Of a DNA stretch of 64,000 nucleotides, positions 9,119 through 16,588 are shown one piece after another. Within the stretch, counting starts at the first letter, position 1. Each line of letters opens with the position of its first letter. Source of the DNA: JAFAGX01 sp035623255 (GTDB lineage: Bacteria > Acidobacteriota > Terriglobia > Terriglobales > Acidobacteriaceae); the NCBI GenBank assembly GCA_035623255.1, contig DASPTU010000041.1, positions 29,562 to 93,561 on the forward strand. The letters run 5' to 3'. The notes below the pieces were generated by a model. The model was given only the letters and a program-made list of their open reading frames with translations. It did no database searches and was not told where the DNA came from. Made by a program: the position numbers and the translations under genes.

Positions 9119-9370
9119 CTAACTGCTCTCACGTTCTATCTGGAGCACGTGGATGACGGGATTGCCCTTTTGATAGAGGATTCGCCAGGGGCCACCCCAG
9201 ACTACATAGGCGTCCTGATACTGCTGAAATGGAACTTCCTCTCCAATATCTGGATTTTCTGAAATACTTTTTAGGGTTGCCTTGACTACATCTTTGTCCG
9301 CAGAGGAAGGAGACTGACTATAGAATTTCTTCAGTGTAGACTTGGGAATTTCGATCCGGCGGCTTACCAT
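9119..9370 (-). CDS. RelE/ParE-fold toxin candidate
   Basis: 83 residues: a basic N-terminal helix region (RRIEIPKSTLKKFYSQS) followed by a C-terminal beta-rich part (AYVVWGGPWRILYQKGNPVIHVLQIERES). The PWRILYQ...VIHVLQI stretch matches the beta-strand pattern of RelE/ParE toxins, where basic and aromatic residues contact the ribosome or gyrase. ATG 9370 directly follows the TGA of the upstream antitoxin gene (TGA 9373-9371, ATG 9370), which is tight coupling typical of type II modules. Family membership is inferred from pattern and context. Sequence identity to named RelE or HigB proteins cannot be judged here. Confidence 0.6.
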   Translation of the reverse strand: MVSRRIEIPKSTLKKFYSQSPSSADKDVVKATLKSISENPDIGEEVPFQQYQDAYVVWGGPWRILYQKGNPVIHVLQIERESS

Positions 9371-9556
9371 TCATGGCAGGCTTTTTGCCGTCGTGGTTTC
9401 CGCAAAAGCCTCCTCCAACGACACAGTGTCCCCGTTCTCGATGTCTTTAAACGCATCTTCGACATCTTGCAACACTTCCGGATCATTGGCGATTTCTGCA
9501 GCTATTTGCTCTTCCAAACTTTTGCGAGGGCGTCTCAAGGTAGATGAACGCGCCAT
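9371..9556 (-). CDS. Putative antitoxin partner of the RelE-like toxin
   Basis: 61 residues starting at ATG 9556, chosen because AGAAAGG lies 8 bases upstream. A GTG at 9583 would add nine residues. It has a basic N-terminus (ARSSTLRRPRKSLEEQ) and then a very acidic region (NDPEVLQDVEDAFKDIENGD), a charge layout common in antitoxins where the acidic tail wraps the basic toxin. No helix-turn-helix, Phd or RHH pattern is obvious, so the DNA-binding type is unclear. It abuts the toxin gene with no gap. Assignment rests on position, size and charge. Confidence 0.55.
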   Translation of the reverse strand: MARSSTLRRPRKSLEEQIAAEIANDPEVLQDVEDAFKDIENGDTVSLEEAFAETTTAKSLP

Positions 9557-9943
9557 TTTAGCGGCCTTTCTGCGAATGCTCACGGTAGTCCTCCAGAAGT
9601 CTCCTTGTCAAGGCTCCCATCAGTGTGTCTGACTTCCAAGTTACGACAGTGATTACGACCAACTGTATACCACCATGCTCCTGTTAGGCATGTAAATTGC
9701 TCATCAAGTTCTCCATTGTTTAATGATACAAACATCGATATATTGGTTGCATGCTTGACCGCGTTAGCATACAAGCGACGACTATCCAGTTACTTAAACG
9801 ATTCTCAGTTAGGTTGTGAGGGCACTGTGTCAATATGGGAACATGCCTAGACGCTCAAGCAGGGGAGATGTAGCCCAAAACGCGCTGAGGGCGGAGAGCA
9901 ACTGATCGGCGCACCTTTGAGGTGAGAGCGCGAGATTGTGAGG
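9557..9943. other. Intergenic stretch upstream of the toxin-antitoxin operon
   Basis: About 390 bases separating the divergent antitoxin and the small basic protein at 9944. It is more AT-rich than the surroundings near 9640-9840, consistent with promoters facing both ways. A 64-codon minus-strand frame at 9580-9774 has no ribosome site and overlaps the likely antitoxin promoter, so it is not called. No repeat or RNA gene is visible. Confidence 0.4.
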
Positions 9944-10105
9944 ATGCCGCGTAAGAAGAATCCGGCAGCCGTAGCACTCGGAAAGCTCGGCGGAATGAAG
10001 GGTGGCCGGGCTCGGGCTGCGAAATTATCGCCGGAGCAGCGAAAACAGATTGCCCGGCGTGCCGCGCTAGCACGCTGGGGCAAAGAAAAAGACGCGCCCG
10101 GGTGA
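9944..10105 (+). CDS. Small basic KNPAAVALGKLGG-type protein, 53 aa
   Basis: A 53-residue frame begins MPRKKNPAAVALGKLGGMKG, runs through RARAAKLSPEQRKQIARRAALARW and ends in a short tail. This pattern (KNPAAVALG-LGG-KGG-ARA-LSPE-R--IARKAA-ARW) recurs in many unrelated bacterial genomes as a tiny conserved protein of unknown role. It is strongly basic with a predicted helix in its second half, so nucleic-acid binding is plausible but unproven. GTGAGG (9938-9943) directly precedes the ATG, closer than ideal. It is too short for usual gene calling, but the motif recognition makes me fairly sure it is real. Confidence 0.72.
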   Translation: MPRKKNPAAVALGKLGGMKGGRARAAKLSPEQRKQIARRAALARWGKEKDAPG

Positions 10106-10167
10106 TTGCCACCTCAGTAGAAGGAAGCAGTATCCGTAGCACCGTTCGGATGACTGATTCTTAAAAG

Positions 10168-10908
10168 TCAGGCTCGAAGTCTCAGCAGCAGTGTGTTGGC
10201 TCTGCGAAACCAGCCGCGCTCCCGACGGCGCTGGTAAGCCGGCATGGTGGGTTTCTTCTCCAGAATGCGTTGCGCCCATTCCCGCGCTTCCTCTTTTCGT
10301 TGCTGAGCAGCCAAGAAAGAAGCGTAGTTGTAGTAGATTTCCGATGATGTCGAAGTTTTCACCACTTCGCGAAACAGGGCTTCAGCCTTCTCGGCTTGTC
10401 CGGTATTTGCATAGGCGTGAGCGAGCAGAGCCACAGCCCGTTGAAAGTCGTATTTGGGATCTTTCGCTACCACCCGTTCGAGGTCGGAAACCGCGGCCTC
10501 GAAATCTCCCAACTCGATCTCCGCAATTCCGCGCCGATAGAAAGGGTCGGGCGAATCGGTTCGAGTCGAGATTGCCTGGTCGAAGCACTGGCGTGCCCGC
10601 GAAAACTTCCCTTCTTCCAGATAGAGGTCCGCCAGTTCCTCATAGTTTCCGGCCGACGGATTGTCGAGAATCGCCGACTCCAGTTCATGAATTCTCTTGC
10701 GCCGAGGAAATGCCTTGAACGATTGCCGCATCAAGCCGGCATCCGGAATGACTTCCGCCACCATATAAATGATGGCTCCAAGGCCACCGAAGAAAATGAT
10801 GATCCACAGCCAGTAGCCGTCCGGGCGCCGGCGTATGAAGTGCACAATCGCGACTGCCTGGAGAATGATTCCCCACCAGGGGAACAGATGGAAAAAAAGT
10901 GATGCCAT
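10168..10908 (-). CDS. Membrane-anchored TPR protein with PLDc_N-like N-terminus
   Basis: 246 residues. The first 55 hold two hydrophobic helices separated by RRRPDGYWLWIIIFFGG, resembling the cardiolipin synthase/PLDc N-terminal membrane module. A cytoplasmic region of tetratricopeptide repeats follows from about residue 80 to 220, e.g. YEELADLYLEEGKFSRARQC and DPFYRRGIAEIELGDFEAAV. The C-terminus is basic (RRRERGWFRR). TPR helices mediate protein contacts, so this is probably a scaffold at the inner membrane. It is divergent from the HAD phosphatase, with start codons about 35 bases apart, so the two may share a promoter region. The partner is unknown. Confidence 0.78.
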   Translation of the reverse strand: MASLFFHLFPWWGIILQAVAIVHFIRRRPDGYWLWIIIFFGGLGAIIYMVAEVIPDAGLMRQSFKAFPRRKRIHELESAILDNPSAGNYEELADLYLEEGKFSRARQCFDQAISTRTDSPDPFYRRGIAEIELGDFEAAVSDLERVVAKDPKYDFQRAVALLAHAYANTGQAEKAEALFREVVKTSTSSEIYYNYASFLAAQQRKEEAREWAQRILEKKPTMPAYQRRRERGWFRRANTLLLRLRA

Positions 10909-10942
10909 CGGGTTGCTGCGAACTATAGCAGGTCAGGTGTGG

Positions 10943-11815
10943 ATGTTAAAATTCACTGTGGTGACGCCCTCCATTCGCTTGTTGGCCGTCGATATTGACG
11001 GCACGCTGCTCAATCCTCAATTTCAAATCTCCGGCGCCGATGCCGCGGCATTGCGCAACGCCCATGAAGAGAGCGTAGAAGTCATCCTGGTCACCGGTCG
11101 GCGGCACACCTTTGCGTTGCCGATTGCACAACAGCTTGGGTTTGATCTTTGGGTGGTCAGCTCGAACGGCGCTATCACGAGATCCCTGAGGGGTGAAACT
11201 TTTCATCGTGACCTGCTCCCGCTTGAAACCTGCCGCCAGCTGTGCATGGCTATGCGCGAGTTCCGCGGCAATACCGTGCTTACTTTCGATAGAGATGGCA
11301 GAGGAGCCATTGTGCTGGAGCATTTGCGCGACTTGGATGGGAGCATCAGGCGCTGGCTGGAAAAAAACATGCAGTACATCGAGTTTGTCATTCCAATCGA
11401 AGACTCATTGACCACCGATCCAGTCCAAGCCATGTTTTGCGGCCCGATTGCCCGCATGCATCAGGCGCTTGAAGGCTTGGCGAATTGCGGGCTGGAAAAC
11501 AAGATCACCGTCCTGCGCACCGAGTATCCGCTGCGGGATCTTTCGATTGTGGACGTGCTGAATCAAGGTTGCTCCAAAGGCCACGCGCTCAAACGCTGGG
11601 CCGATTACCGGGGCATCCCCCGGGAGCAGGTCATGGCCATTGGTGATAACTACAATGACATCGAAATGCTTGCCTTTGCCGGAGTGCCGTTTATCATGGG
11701 GAATGCCTGCGACGAACTACGGGCAAAAGGCTGGGCGGTAACCCTGCCGAACGATCAAAATGGGGTAGCAGCAGCCGTAGAGCAAGTGCTTGGCAGGGCG
11801 GGACTCGGTGTCTGA
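10943..11815 (+). CDS. HAD-superfamily Cof-type phosphatase
   Basis: 290 residues from ATG 10943. A frame open further upstream overlaps the divergent TPR gene and adds no conserved sequence, so it is not used. Motif I is LAVDIDGTLLNP with the nucleophile Asp and acid/base Asp, motif II is in SSNGA, and motif III/IV is GDNYNDIEML. These are the signatures of the HAD-IIB (Cof) subfamily, cytosolic Mg-dependent phosphatases acting on sugar phosphates, FMN or similar small molecules. The C2-type cap lies between residues about 85 and 200. The stop falls at or inside the start of the lytic transglycosylase gene, so the two are likely co-transcribed. The exact substrate cannot be assigned. Confidence 0.88.
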   Translation: MLKFTVVTPSIRLLAVDIDGTLLNPQFQISGADAAALRNAHEESVEVILVTGRRHTFALPIAQQLGFDLWVVSSNGAITRSLRGETFHRDLLPLETCRQLCMAMREFRGNTVLTFDRDGRGAIVLEHLRDLDGSIRRWLEKNMQYIEFVIPIEDSLTTDPVQAMFCGPIARMHQALEGLANCGLENKITVLRTEYPLRDLSIVDVLNQGCSKGHALKRWADYRGIPREQVMAIGDNYNDIEMLAFAGVPFIMGNACDELRAKGWAVTLPNDQNGVAAAVEQVLGRAGLGV

Positions 11816-12629
11816 CTTGGCATCCAGCGGGAAACGGCAAACCCAGCATCTGGTGATTGCAATCAAGCGCGCGTCAGCCGCGCGATGCCTCCGGTCTCTT
11901 TCGCTGTGTCTCAGCGGTTTTTGTCTTCTGTTGCTTGTTCCCTGTTCGTTCGCCGCGGAAGTGGCCGTCCTGCATAACGGATTTTCTATTCGGCATCAGC
12001 GCCGGGAGCTTGTGGGTTCGGTGACTCGTCTCTACCTCGGCGCGGACAATAGCGGATACGTAGATGTCCCGACAGCCGACATTGATCATTTCGAGCCGGA
12101 TTTATCGCTTCCTACACCGACCCCGAGGAATTCCGCCCCATTGCCTGACTTAGTGACGAGCACCAGTAGCCGCTACCATCTCGATCCCGATCTTGTAAAC
12201 AGTGTGATTCGAGCAGAGAGCGGATTCAACGCCAAAGCTGTATCGCCGAAAGGCGCGCAGGGCCTGATGCAGCTCATGCCCTCGACCGCATCCAAACTCG
12301 GAGTATCAAACGCGTTTGATCCACGCGCTAATGTGGACGGCGGCACTCGCTATCTGCGCGCACTGCTTGAGCAATACAACTTCGATCTGCTGAAAGCGCT
12401 GGCTGCTTATAACGCAGGGCCGGCGCGGATCCAGCAGTATCACGGGATACCACCCTATTACGAGACGCGCGCCTACGTCGCGAAAATTGTCCGCGATTTC
12501 AACAGCAAAAAACTGGCTGAACGGAAGCTCGCCAGCAAGAAGTCTGCCTACAGCAAGGCGCAACGGGCGCAGAAAACTCCCAACCAAACTTCCTCTCTGG
12601 CAGCGGCCACGCAACCCGGCCCGCGATAA
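11790..12629 (+). CDS. Exported lytic transglycosylase (SLT/LysM-less, family 1)
   Basis: Up to 279 residues. A signal peptide is clear at LRSLSLCLSGFCLLLLVPCSFAA. The SLT catalytic domain spans about residues 125-225, with the catalytic Glu in RAESGFNAKA, then GAQGLMQLMPSTA and AAYNAGPARI. Such enzymes cleave the MurNAc-GlcNAc bond of peptidoglycan, leaving 1,6-anhydro ends. The C-terminus is a Lys/Ser/Ala-rich tail. The start is uncertain: TTG 11790 overlaps the HAD gene by 26 bases, TTG 11817 lies just after its stop, and GTG 11853 gives the neatest signal peptide. None has a strong ribosome site. It is probably in an operon with the HAD phosphatase. Confidence 0.88.
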   Translation: MAGRDSVSDLASSGKRQTQHLVIAIKRASAARCLRSLSLCLSGFCLLLLVPCSFAAEVAVLHNGFSIRHQRRELVGSVTRLYLGADNSGYVDVPTADIDHFEPDLSLPTPTPRNSAPLPDLVTSTSSRYHLDPDLVNSVIRAESGFNAKAVSPKGAQGLMQLMPSTASKLGVSNAFDPRANVDGGTRYLRALLEQYNFDLLKALAAYNAGPARIQQYHGIPPYYETRAYVAKIVRDFNSKKLAERKLASKKSAYSKAQRAQKTPNQTSSLAAATQPGPR

Positions 12630-12639
12630 TTCTTCTCTT

Positions 12640-13650
12640 TCACGCTTGGGAGGGGACATCACTCAAGATCAATTCGGTTGGGTCTACTGCAGCCGACTCC
12701 CCAAGACCCGGAGTATTTGTCGGGTAATTTATCGCCTCGACCTTCGTTGGTTCCGGCAATTCCAGAATTGCCACATAGGCGGCGAGCCGTCCAATGTAAA
12801 GAAAATCAGCAGCGGCGAAGTATAGAAGTGTTACCAGCAGCACACCGCCCAGCACGACACCTGCGGGAAGCACTCCAGCGAATCCCAGGGGAAAGGCGAC
12901 CACGGACGTCGCCAGCAGGAACACGGCAATGTGTCCCACACCGAACCAGCTCCCTGCGGCCAGCACTGATGCTGTACGTCGCCGGCAGAGATCGACAGCA
13001 GAGGCAATAGCGTCGAACGTGCTTCTGCCGTCAGCGACGACAAAGACTGCTGCTAACGAAAGAAACCAATTGAGAATCGACCACGCCAGCCACACAAGAA
13101 GAGTGATGGCACTGATGACTAGAAATGCGCTTCCCGGTGCTGGATTACTGGCCGGGGAAATCAACGATCCAATCACAAATGCGCTCACACAACCAAGTGC
13201 GGCCGCGAGCGTCACTACTACGCGGAAGAAACTGAGACCGAACAAAGAACGTAACAGCACACCGCTTACTTGCCTCGAGGCCATCGTCGCGTCCTCGCGA
13301 AAATAGCTGAACAATGACTTGAGTGTCGATGCACGAGCGAGCGAACAAAGGGTTACCCATGCGATTGCCAAAACTGCCGTCAGCAGAAGAACAGCTTCCA
13401 TCGCCCGAAATGCGCTATCGCGAAATATGTGTGCAATCGCGTTGACGATCAGAGTCGGCTGCCGCGTCCTGAGCAGGAAAAGATCGCGGCCGCTTATCGT
13501 CAGGCTTTTCAGATACTGGGTCACGGCAAAAGCCAGCCCAAACAAGCAAGCCGCGCCGAAGCTCCAGCGCCAGGCAATCTCTGCAAGCCCGAAAGATGGC
13601 TCCCGCAGCATGACGCGAAAGCCTTCCAGCGTAGGAGAATTGGATTTCAT
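12640..13650 (-). CDS. Multi-pass membrane protein of unknown function
   Basis: 336 residues with about six hydrophobic segments, including ACLFGLAFAVTQYL near residue 35, AVLLLTAVLAIAWVTLC near 88, a long pair near 165-215 (SAFLVISAITLLVWLAWSIL) and two more near 240-290. The loop ATMASRQVSGVLLRS between helices resembles integral membrane proteins found in Acidobacteria next to envelope genes. No catalytic motif or transporter signature is visible, and I do not recognise the family. The gene converges with the lytic transglycosylase (11 bases between their ends) and lies downstream of a TPR gene on the same strand, with 62 bases between. Confidence 0.7.
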   Translation of the reverse strand: MKSNSPTLEGFRVMLREPSFGLAEIAWRWSFGAACLFGLAFAVTQYLKSLTISGRDLFLLRTRQPTLIVNAIAHIFRDSAFRAMEAVLLLTAVLAIAWVTLCSLARASTLKSLFSYFREDATMASRQVSGVLLRSLFGLSFFRVVVTLAAALGCVSAFVIGSLISPASNPAPGSAFLVISAITLLVWLAWSILNWFLSLAAVFVVADGRSTFDAIASAVDLCRRRTASVLAAGSWFGVGHIAVFLLATSVVAFPLGFAGVLPAGVVLGGVLLVTLLYFAAADFLYIGRLAAYVAILELPEPTKVEAINYPTNTPGLGESAAVDPTELILSDVPSQA

Positions 13651-13712
13651 CCCACTGAATTATCTCAGGATCGGTGACCAGATTCTGTGAGTTGCGGCCC
13701 CCCGTGTCACGT

Positions 13713-14309
13713 TCACTTTGGAGCGGTGTTGGCGGAGGTCTGCTTGGCCGCACTTTCAAGCTTTTCGATTGACTTCTTAGCCTGCTTGGCAAACGGCCCG
13801 TCCGGCAGGATTCTCAGATATTCCTTGTAGTGGGTAAGAGCTTCTTCGGGCTGATGCAGTTTCTCGTAGCACTGGGCCATTCGGAAATTGGCTACGGCAT
13901 CGTTCTGCTTGTAAATCAGCGCGTCCTGATAACGTGCCAGCGCACCTTTGTAGTTCCCCTGCTTCAGGTAGTAATCGCCGACCTCGTCGTCTTTCATGGC
14001 CCGGTAGGGGTTCCAGGGATGCATTTCTCCCACATCGCCGGCCATGTTGGTCATGTCCTCAGGGGAGGAAGACAGAGGGGCCGATGGTGGGGCTGTGCTG
14101 CTATTGGGATGATTCTTGGCATCGTCTTTCGGTGGGCTCAGATCAATGCGCGTGTCGCGGCTGGAGCTTTCGCCGGCTTCCGCGCTGCGTCCGTGTGACT
14201 TTTGCTGATCGGCCTGGGTCGGCGATTGATTCTGGTTGGCGTCCTGCTGAGACAGGCCCCATTGGCAAACGCACAATAAGAGGATTGCAACAAGAATCCA
14301 AAACCGCAT
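13713..14309 (-). CDS. Exported TPR protein
   Basis: 198 residues from ATG 14309, chosen because it starts a clean signal peptide (MRFWILVAILLLCVCQWGLS). Upstream in-frame codons encode unlikely sequence. After a low-complexity Ser/Pro/Gln linker (about residues 20-90) come two to three tetratricopeptide repeats: GDYYLKQGNYKGALARYQDAL, AVANFRMAQCYEKLHQPEEAL and a capping helix. This resembles BamD/YbgF-like periplasmic TPR proteins, but no lipobox is certain (the signal has a Cys at CVCQWG). It is probably a periplasmic adaptor. The role is unknown. Confidence 0.75.
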   Translation of the reverse strand: MRFWILVAILLLCVCQWGLSQQDANQNQSPTQADQQKSHGRSAEAGESSSRDTRIDLSPPKDDAKNHPNSSTAPPSAPLSSSPEDMTNMAGDVGEMHPWNPYRAMKDDEVGDYYLKQGNYKGALARYQDALIYKQNDAVANFRMAQCYEKLHQPEEALTHYKEYLRILPDGPFAKQAKKSIEKLESAAKQTSANTAPK

Positions 14310-14388
14310 TAACCTATTGTAACTCTCAGGCATTTGGCGTGAGTTTGCGGAGAAGGCTAGGCCCCTGCTGTCTCGGTGCGCGAGTATT

Positions 14389-14613
14389 TCAGGGTTTGGG
14401 CGAGCTTCGCGAAGCCACCCAGCCCAGAATCCCGAACGCTGGGACGAAATAGGGGAATATGCCATAAAGTGTGTCGCTGACCGAATGAGAATGCCGATCA
14501 ACGGCGACGAACACCTGCAGGCAGAACAACAGCGTAACCACTGTCGCAACCCAGCCCTGCCAGGAAACCGGACGATAAATCCATCCCCAGGACTTAAACC
14601 ACAACGCTCTCAT
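14389..14613 (-). CDS. Small two-helix membrane protein
   Basis: 74 residues with a conserved-looking N-terminus (MRALWFKSWGWIYRPVSWQG), a hydrophobic helix (WVATVVTLLFCLQVFVAVD), a polar HSHSVSDTLYG loop and a second helix (FPYFVPAFGILGWVASR). Small proteins of this WGWIYRPVSWQGW type are, from memory, recurrent in bacteria as uncharacterised membrane proteins, so I favour a real gene despite the short length. It lies between the exported TPR gene and the OmpA gene, all on the minus strand. The OmpA terminator at 14680-14706 separates it from OmpA transcription. Confidence 0.6.
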   Translation of the reverse strand: MRALWFKSWGWIYRPVSWQGWVATVVTLLFCLQVFVAVDRHSHSVSDTLYGIFPYFVPAFGILGWVASRSSPKP

Positions 14614-14679
14614 ACGTGTCGTCTCGTGGAAGATCTCACTGTAAGGATTCTAAGCGAACAGATTTGGAGAGCGGGCAAG

Positions 14680-14706
14680 AAAAAAGGCCATTCAAAATGA
14701 ATGGCC
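14680..14706 (-). terminator. Rho-independent terminator of the OmpA lipoprotein gene
   Basis: Perfect 8-bp stem GGCCATTC (14686-14693) with GAATGGCC (14699-14706) around a 5-base loop. On the minus strand it is followed by six T residues (A-run at 14680-14685). It lies 38 bases past the stop of the OmpA-like gene at 14745, exactly where an intrinsic terminator is expected. Confidence 0.88.
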
Positions 14707-14744
14707 TGTGCTGGCGAAGTCCTCCGGGGAGGAGGGAAAGCTTT

Positions 14745-15476
14745 TTATTGTCCGGGCGGAGGAGTAGTCTGACTCGACTGCGCGGGGGTAGTGCCGCCGG
14801 TGGTGTTCGTCATCAGTCGCACGTCCACCCGGCGATTCTTGGCACGCCCGTCACGCGTTTTGTTGGAATCAACCGGCTTATCTTTGCCCAGCCCGATCTG
14901 GTAAATCTTGTACGCCGGCACATTGTGCTGCGATGCCAAATATTGGATTACCGCGTCGGCGCGGCGCTGGCTCAAGCCGTAGTTGTAATCCGATGGTCCA
15001 GTGGAGTCGGTCCCGCCTTCCACCGTGATGATGTATCCCTTGGTATTTGCCACGTTATTGGCAAGCTGATCCAAGTCGGCTTTCGCATCCTTGGTCAGCG
15101 TGTCCTTGTCGAAACCAAAATGCACCGCGGCCTCGGCCACAGTGCGATAGTTGTCCAGATTCGCTACCGCGTTCTGCAGCACATCTACGCGATGAACTGC
15201 GTTATCCGCCGTGGTCTGAGCTTGTCCGGCCTGTTGTCCGGCAGCCTGCGCTTTCTGATCCACCTCAGCGGCTTTGGCCTGTACTTGCTGGATTCCGGCC
15301 TGCGCGCGCTGATCCACGTCCTTAATATCGCGCGAATTCTTGGCCGTCATGTCATCCAGTTCGTTGGTTTTGTTAATCAGTGGCGTGGTCTGTTGTCTTA
15401 CATAGTTCTTGCTGGTGCAGCCGACCGTTGCCGCCACTACCAATACCAGCAACATCATTAACGAAGTGCGATTCAT
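14745..15476 (-). CDS. OmpA-family peptidoglycan-binding lipoprotein
   Basis: 243 residues. The signal peptide ends in a lipobox (VVAATVGC, Cys20), so it should be lipid-modified. Residues about 25-115 form an alpha-helical, Ala/Gln-rich coiled region (IQQVQAKAAEVDQKAQAAGQ) like Lpp-type or YiaD-type spacers. The C-terminal OmpA domain (about 120-230) has HFGFDKDTLTKDAKADLDQLA, VEGGTDSTGPSDYNYGLSQRRADAV and KNRRVDVRL, the residues that bind diaminopimelate in peptidoglycan. It likely tethers outer membrane to cell wall. It is transcribed alone and ends in a strong intrinsic terminator. Confidence 0.9.
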   Translation of the reverse strand: MNRTSLMMLLVLVVAATVGCTSKNYVRQQTTPLINKTNELDDMTAKNSRDIKDVDQRAQAGIQQVQAKAAEVDQKAQAAGQQAGQAQTTADNAVHRVDVLQNAVANLDNYRTVAEAAVHFGFDKDTLTKDAKADLDQLANNVANTKGYIITVEGGTDSTGPSDYNYGLSQRRADAVIQYLASQHNVPAYKIYQIGLGKDKPVDSNKTRDGRAKNRRVDVRLMTNTTGGTTPAQSSQTTPPPGQ

Positions 15477-15927
15477 GTTACGAAGGCTCCTTTGCTTCTT
15501 CTCTAGGTTTCCTGGGTGTGGAACCTGCTACTCGCACGGATATGATTCCGGCAGAGGCTTCTCTGCATTCCAACCCTACTTAAGCACGGGAACTGCCAAC
15601 CCTCCGAAAATGCGAGCTGACCGTTAACTTACTGATGCTGTGTGCGATACCGAAAGTCGGCCATCCGCACACGCCTCTTCCAGTGTAGATCAAAAGACGA
15701 AATTGAGGAAAAAATTATACAGTCGACAGTTTCGCGTTCATTACGAAGCGGAGTAGCAGAAGGCTATTCCGCCCAGTTGAAGTCCACGGACCACTTCCCT
15801 GGCACAGACGTCCCTGTCTGTCGTAGAAACCGAAGTGGGCGAGACCGCTCTTGACAATATCCCGCTGAAAGTCGAAATGCACGATCCGATCGACGGCCCA
15901 GCGGATCATTCGCACCTCAATGGAACC
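15477..15927. other. Intergenic stretch upstream of the OmpA gene
   Basis: 451 bases between the OmpA start and the end of the PIN-domain toxin gene. The part next to OmpA should hold its promoter, but no clear -35/-10 pair stands out. A 66-codon minus-strand frame at 15715-15915 (containing GLAHFGFYDRQGRLCQ) has no ribosome site and no motif I know. It could be a gene remnant. No repeats or RNA genes are seen. Confidence 0.4.
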
Positions 15928-16332
15928 TCAGTGCCGTGGGCAAAGAATGGGAATGGCTTCGCGCTTGTTCCGTCGATAAACCCGGAAGTCGCTCTCGTCG
16001 ACAGTCACGATTGTATGCCGTGGATAAAGTTCACTCATCCGCACGAGGCAGATGTCAGCCAGATCCGGCCGACGGTCCTCGAAGCGACGGGCCAACTCAG
16101 ATAACTGCTCGAGATTATCCATGCAGCTGAAATCAACAATCAACAAACCGTCCCTTATCAGCGACAAGACATAAGAGCTTGACCCCAAGTGGAAGGCAGA
16201 TTCGGCTACTACGGCCTCGCAGGTCAGTAAGGGCCCTGTCAGAACTTTCGCGACGTTGACTGCCCAGTTGTGATGAGTGTCACCGCGATTTCCAAAGGCC
16301 ACAATGAAGCCGGTATCGGCGATCCCTTTCAC
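15928..16332 (-). CDS. PIN-domain toxin (VapC-like)
   Basis: 134 residues with the PIN ribonuclease layout: Asp6 in MKGIADTGFIVAF, an acidic residue in AVVAESAFHLG near 43, Asp in RPDLADICLVRMSE near 92 and TVDESDFRVYRR near 112. These acidic residues bind the Mg/Mn needed to cut RNA, often tRNA or rRNA. The start is GTG 16332, overlapping the antitoxin stop by 4 bases (GTGA), the coupling typical of vapBC pairs. The RHH-type partner upstream supports a type II toxin-antitoxin module. The target RNA is unknown. Confidence 0.82.
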   Translation of the reverse strand: MKGIADTGFIVAFGNRGDTHHNWAVNVAKVLTGPLLTCEAVVAESAFHLGSSSYVLSLIRDGLLIVDFSCMDNLEQLSELARRFEDRRPDLADICLVRMSELYPRHTIVTVDESDFRVYRRNKREAIPILCPRH

Positions 16333-16541
16333 GATTGGGAGAACCCTTTCCGGGAAGACAGGTCTGGAGGCCCGTGAAATTTCCCAGCATGGCGCAAAAA
16401 AGATTGGCTGCCGGGAGCTGACCTCGCGCGCTCCAACTGCTCCCTTACAATCCGCCCCACGGGCATGCCGGTACGCTCAGACTCCTGCTTCAACCAGTCA
16501 ATCAGCGCCTCTGTAAGACGAATTGTTAACGTATGACTCAT
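16329..16541 (-). CDS. Ribbon-helix-helix antitoxin (VapB/CopG-like)
   Basis: 70 residues from ATG 16541 (MSHTLTIRLTEALIDWLKQE). Six extra upstream codons are possible but start inside the likely operator. The N-terminal strand HTLTIRL followed by two helices (EALIDWLKQESERTG, PVGRIVREQLERAR) is the ribbon-helix-helix DNA-binding fold. The C-terminal tail (GKFHGPPDLSSRKGF) is the typical toxin-binding extension. It is coupled to the PIN toxin by a 4-base overlap. A palindrome just upstream of the start, TTACA-GAAG-TGTAA, is a candidate operator for autorepression. It is divergent from uvrC. Confidence 0.8.
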   Translation of the reverse strand: MSHTLTIRLTEALIDWLKQESERTGMPVGRIVREQLERARSAPGSQSFLRHAGKFHGPPDLSSRKGFSQS

Positions 16542-16542
16542 A

Positions 16543-16556
16543 TTACAGAAGTGTAA
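16543..16556. promoter_or_regulatory. Candidate operator of the VapBC-like pair
   Basis: Inverted repeat TTACA (16543-16547), 4-base spacer GAAG, TGTAA (16552-16556), lying immediately upstream of the antitoxin ATG at 16541 and 32 bases before the divergent uvrC start. RHH antitoxins usually bind short palindromes here, so it may control both directions. The call is by position and symmetry only. Confidence 0.35.
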
Positions 16557-16588
16557 CACAGTATGGCGCTATACAATCAAATTTTCAC

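Noticed and set aside
9580..9774. Minus-strand 64-codon frame upstream of the antitoxin
   Set aside because: No ribosome site, lies over the likely promoter region, composition unlike a protein family.
14616..15461. Plus-strand frame of 281 codons opposite the OmpA lipoprotein
   Set aside because: The OmpA domain on the other strand has a lipobox and an intrinsic terminator; this frame has no signal or family motif.
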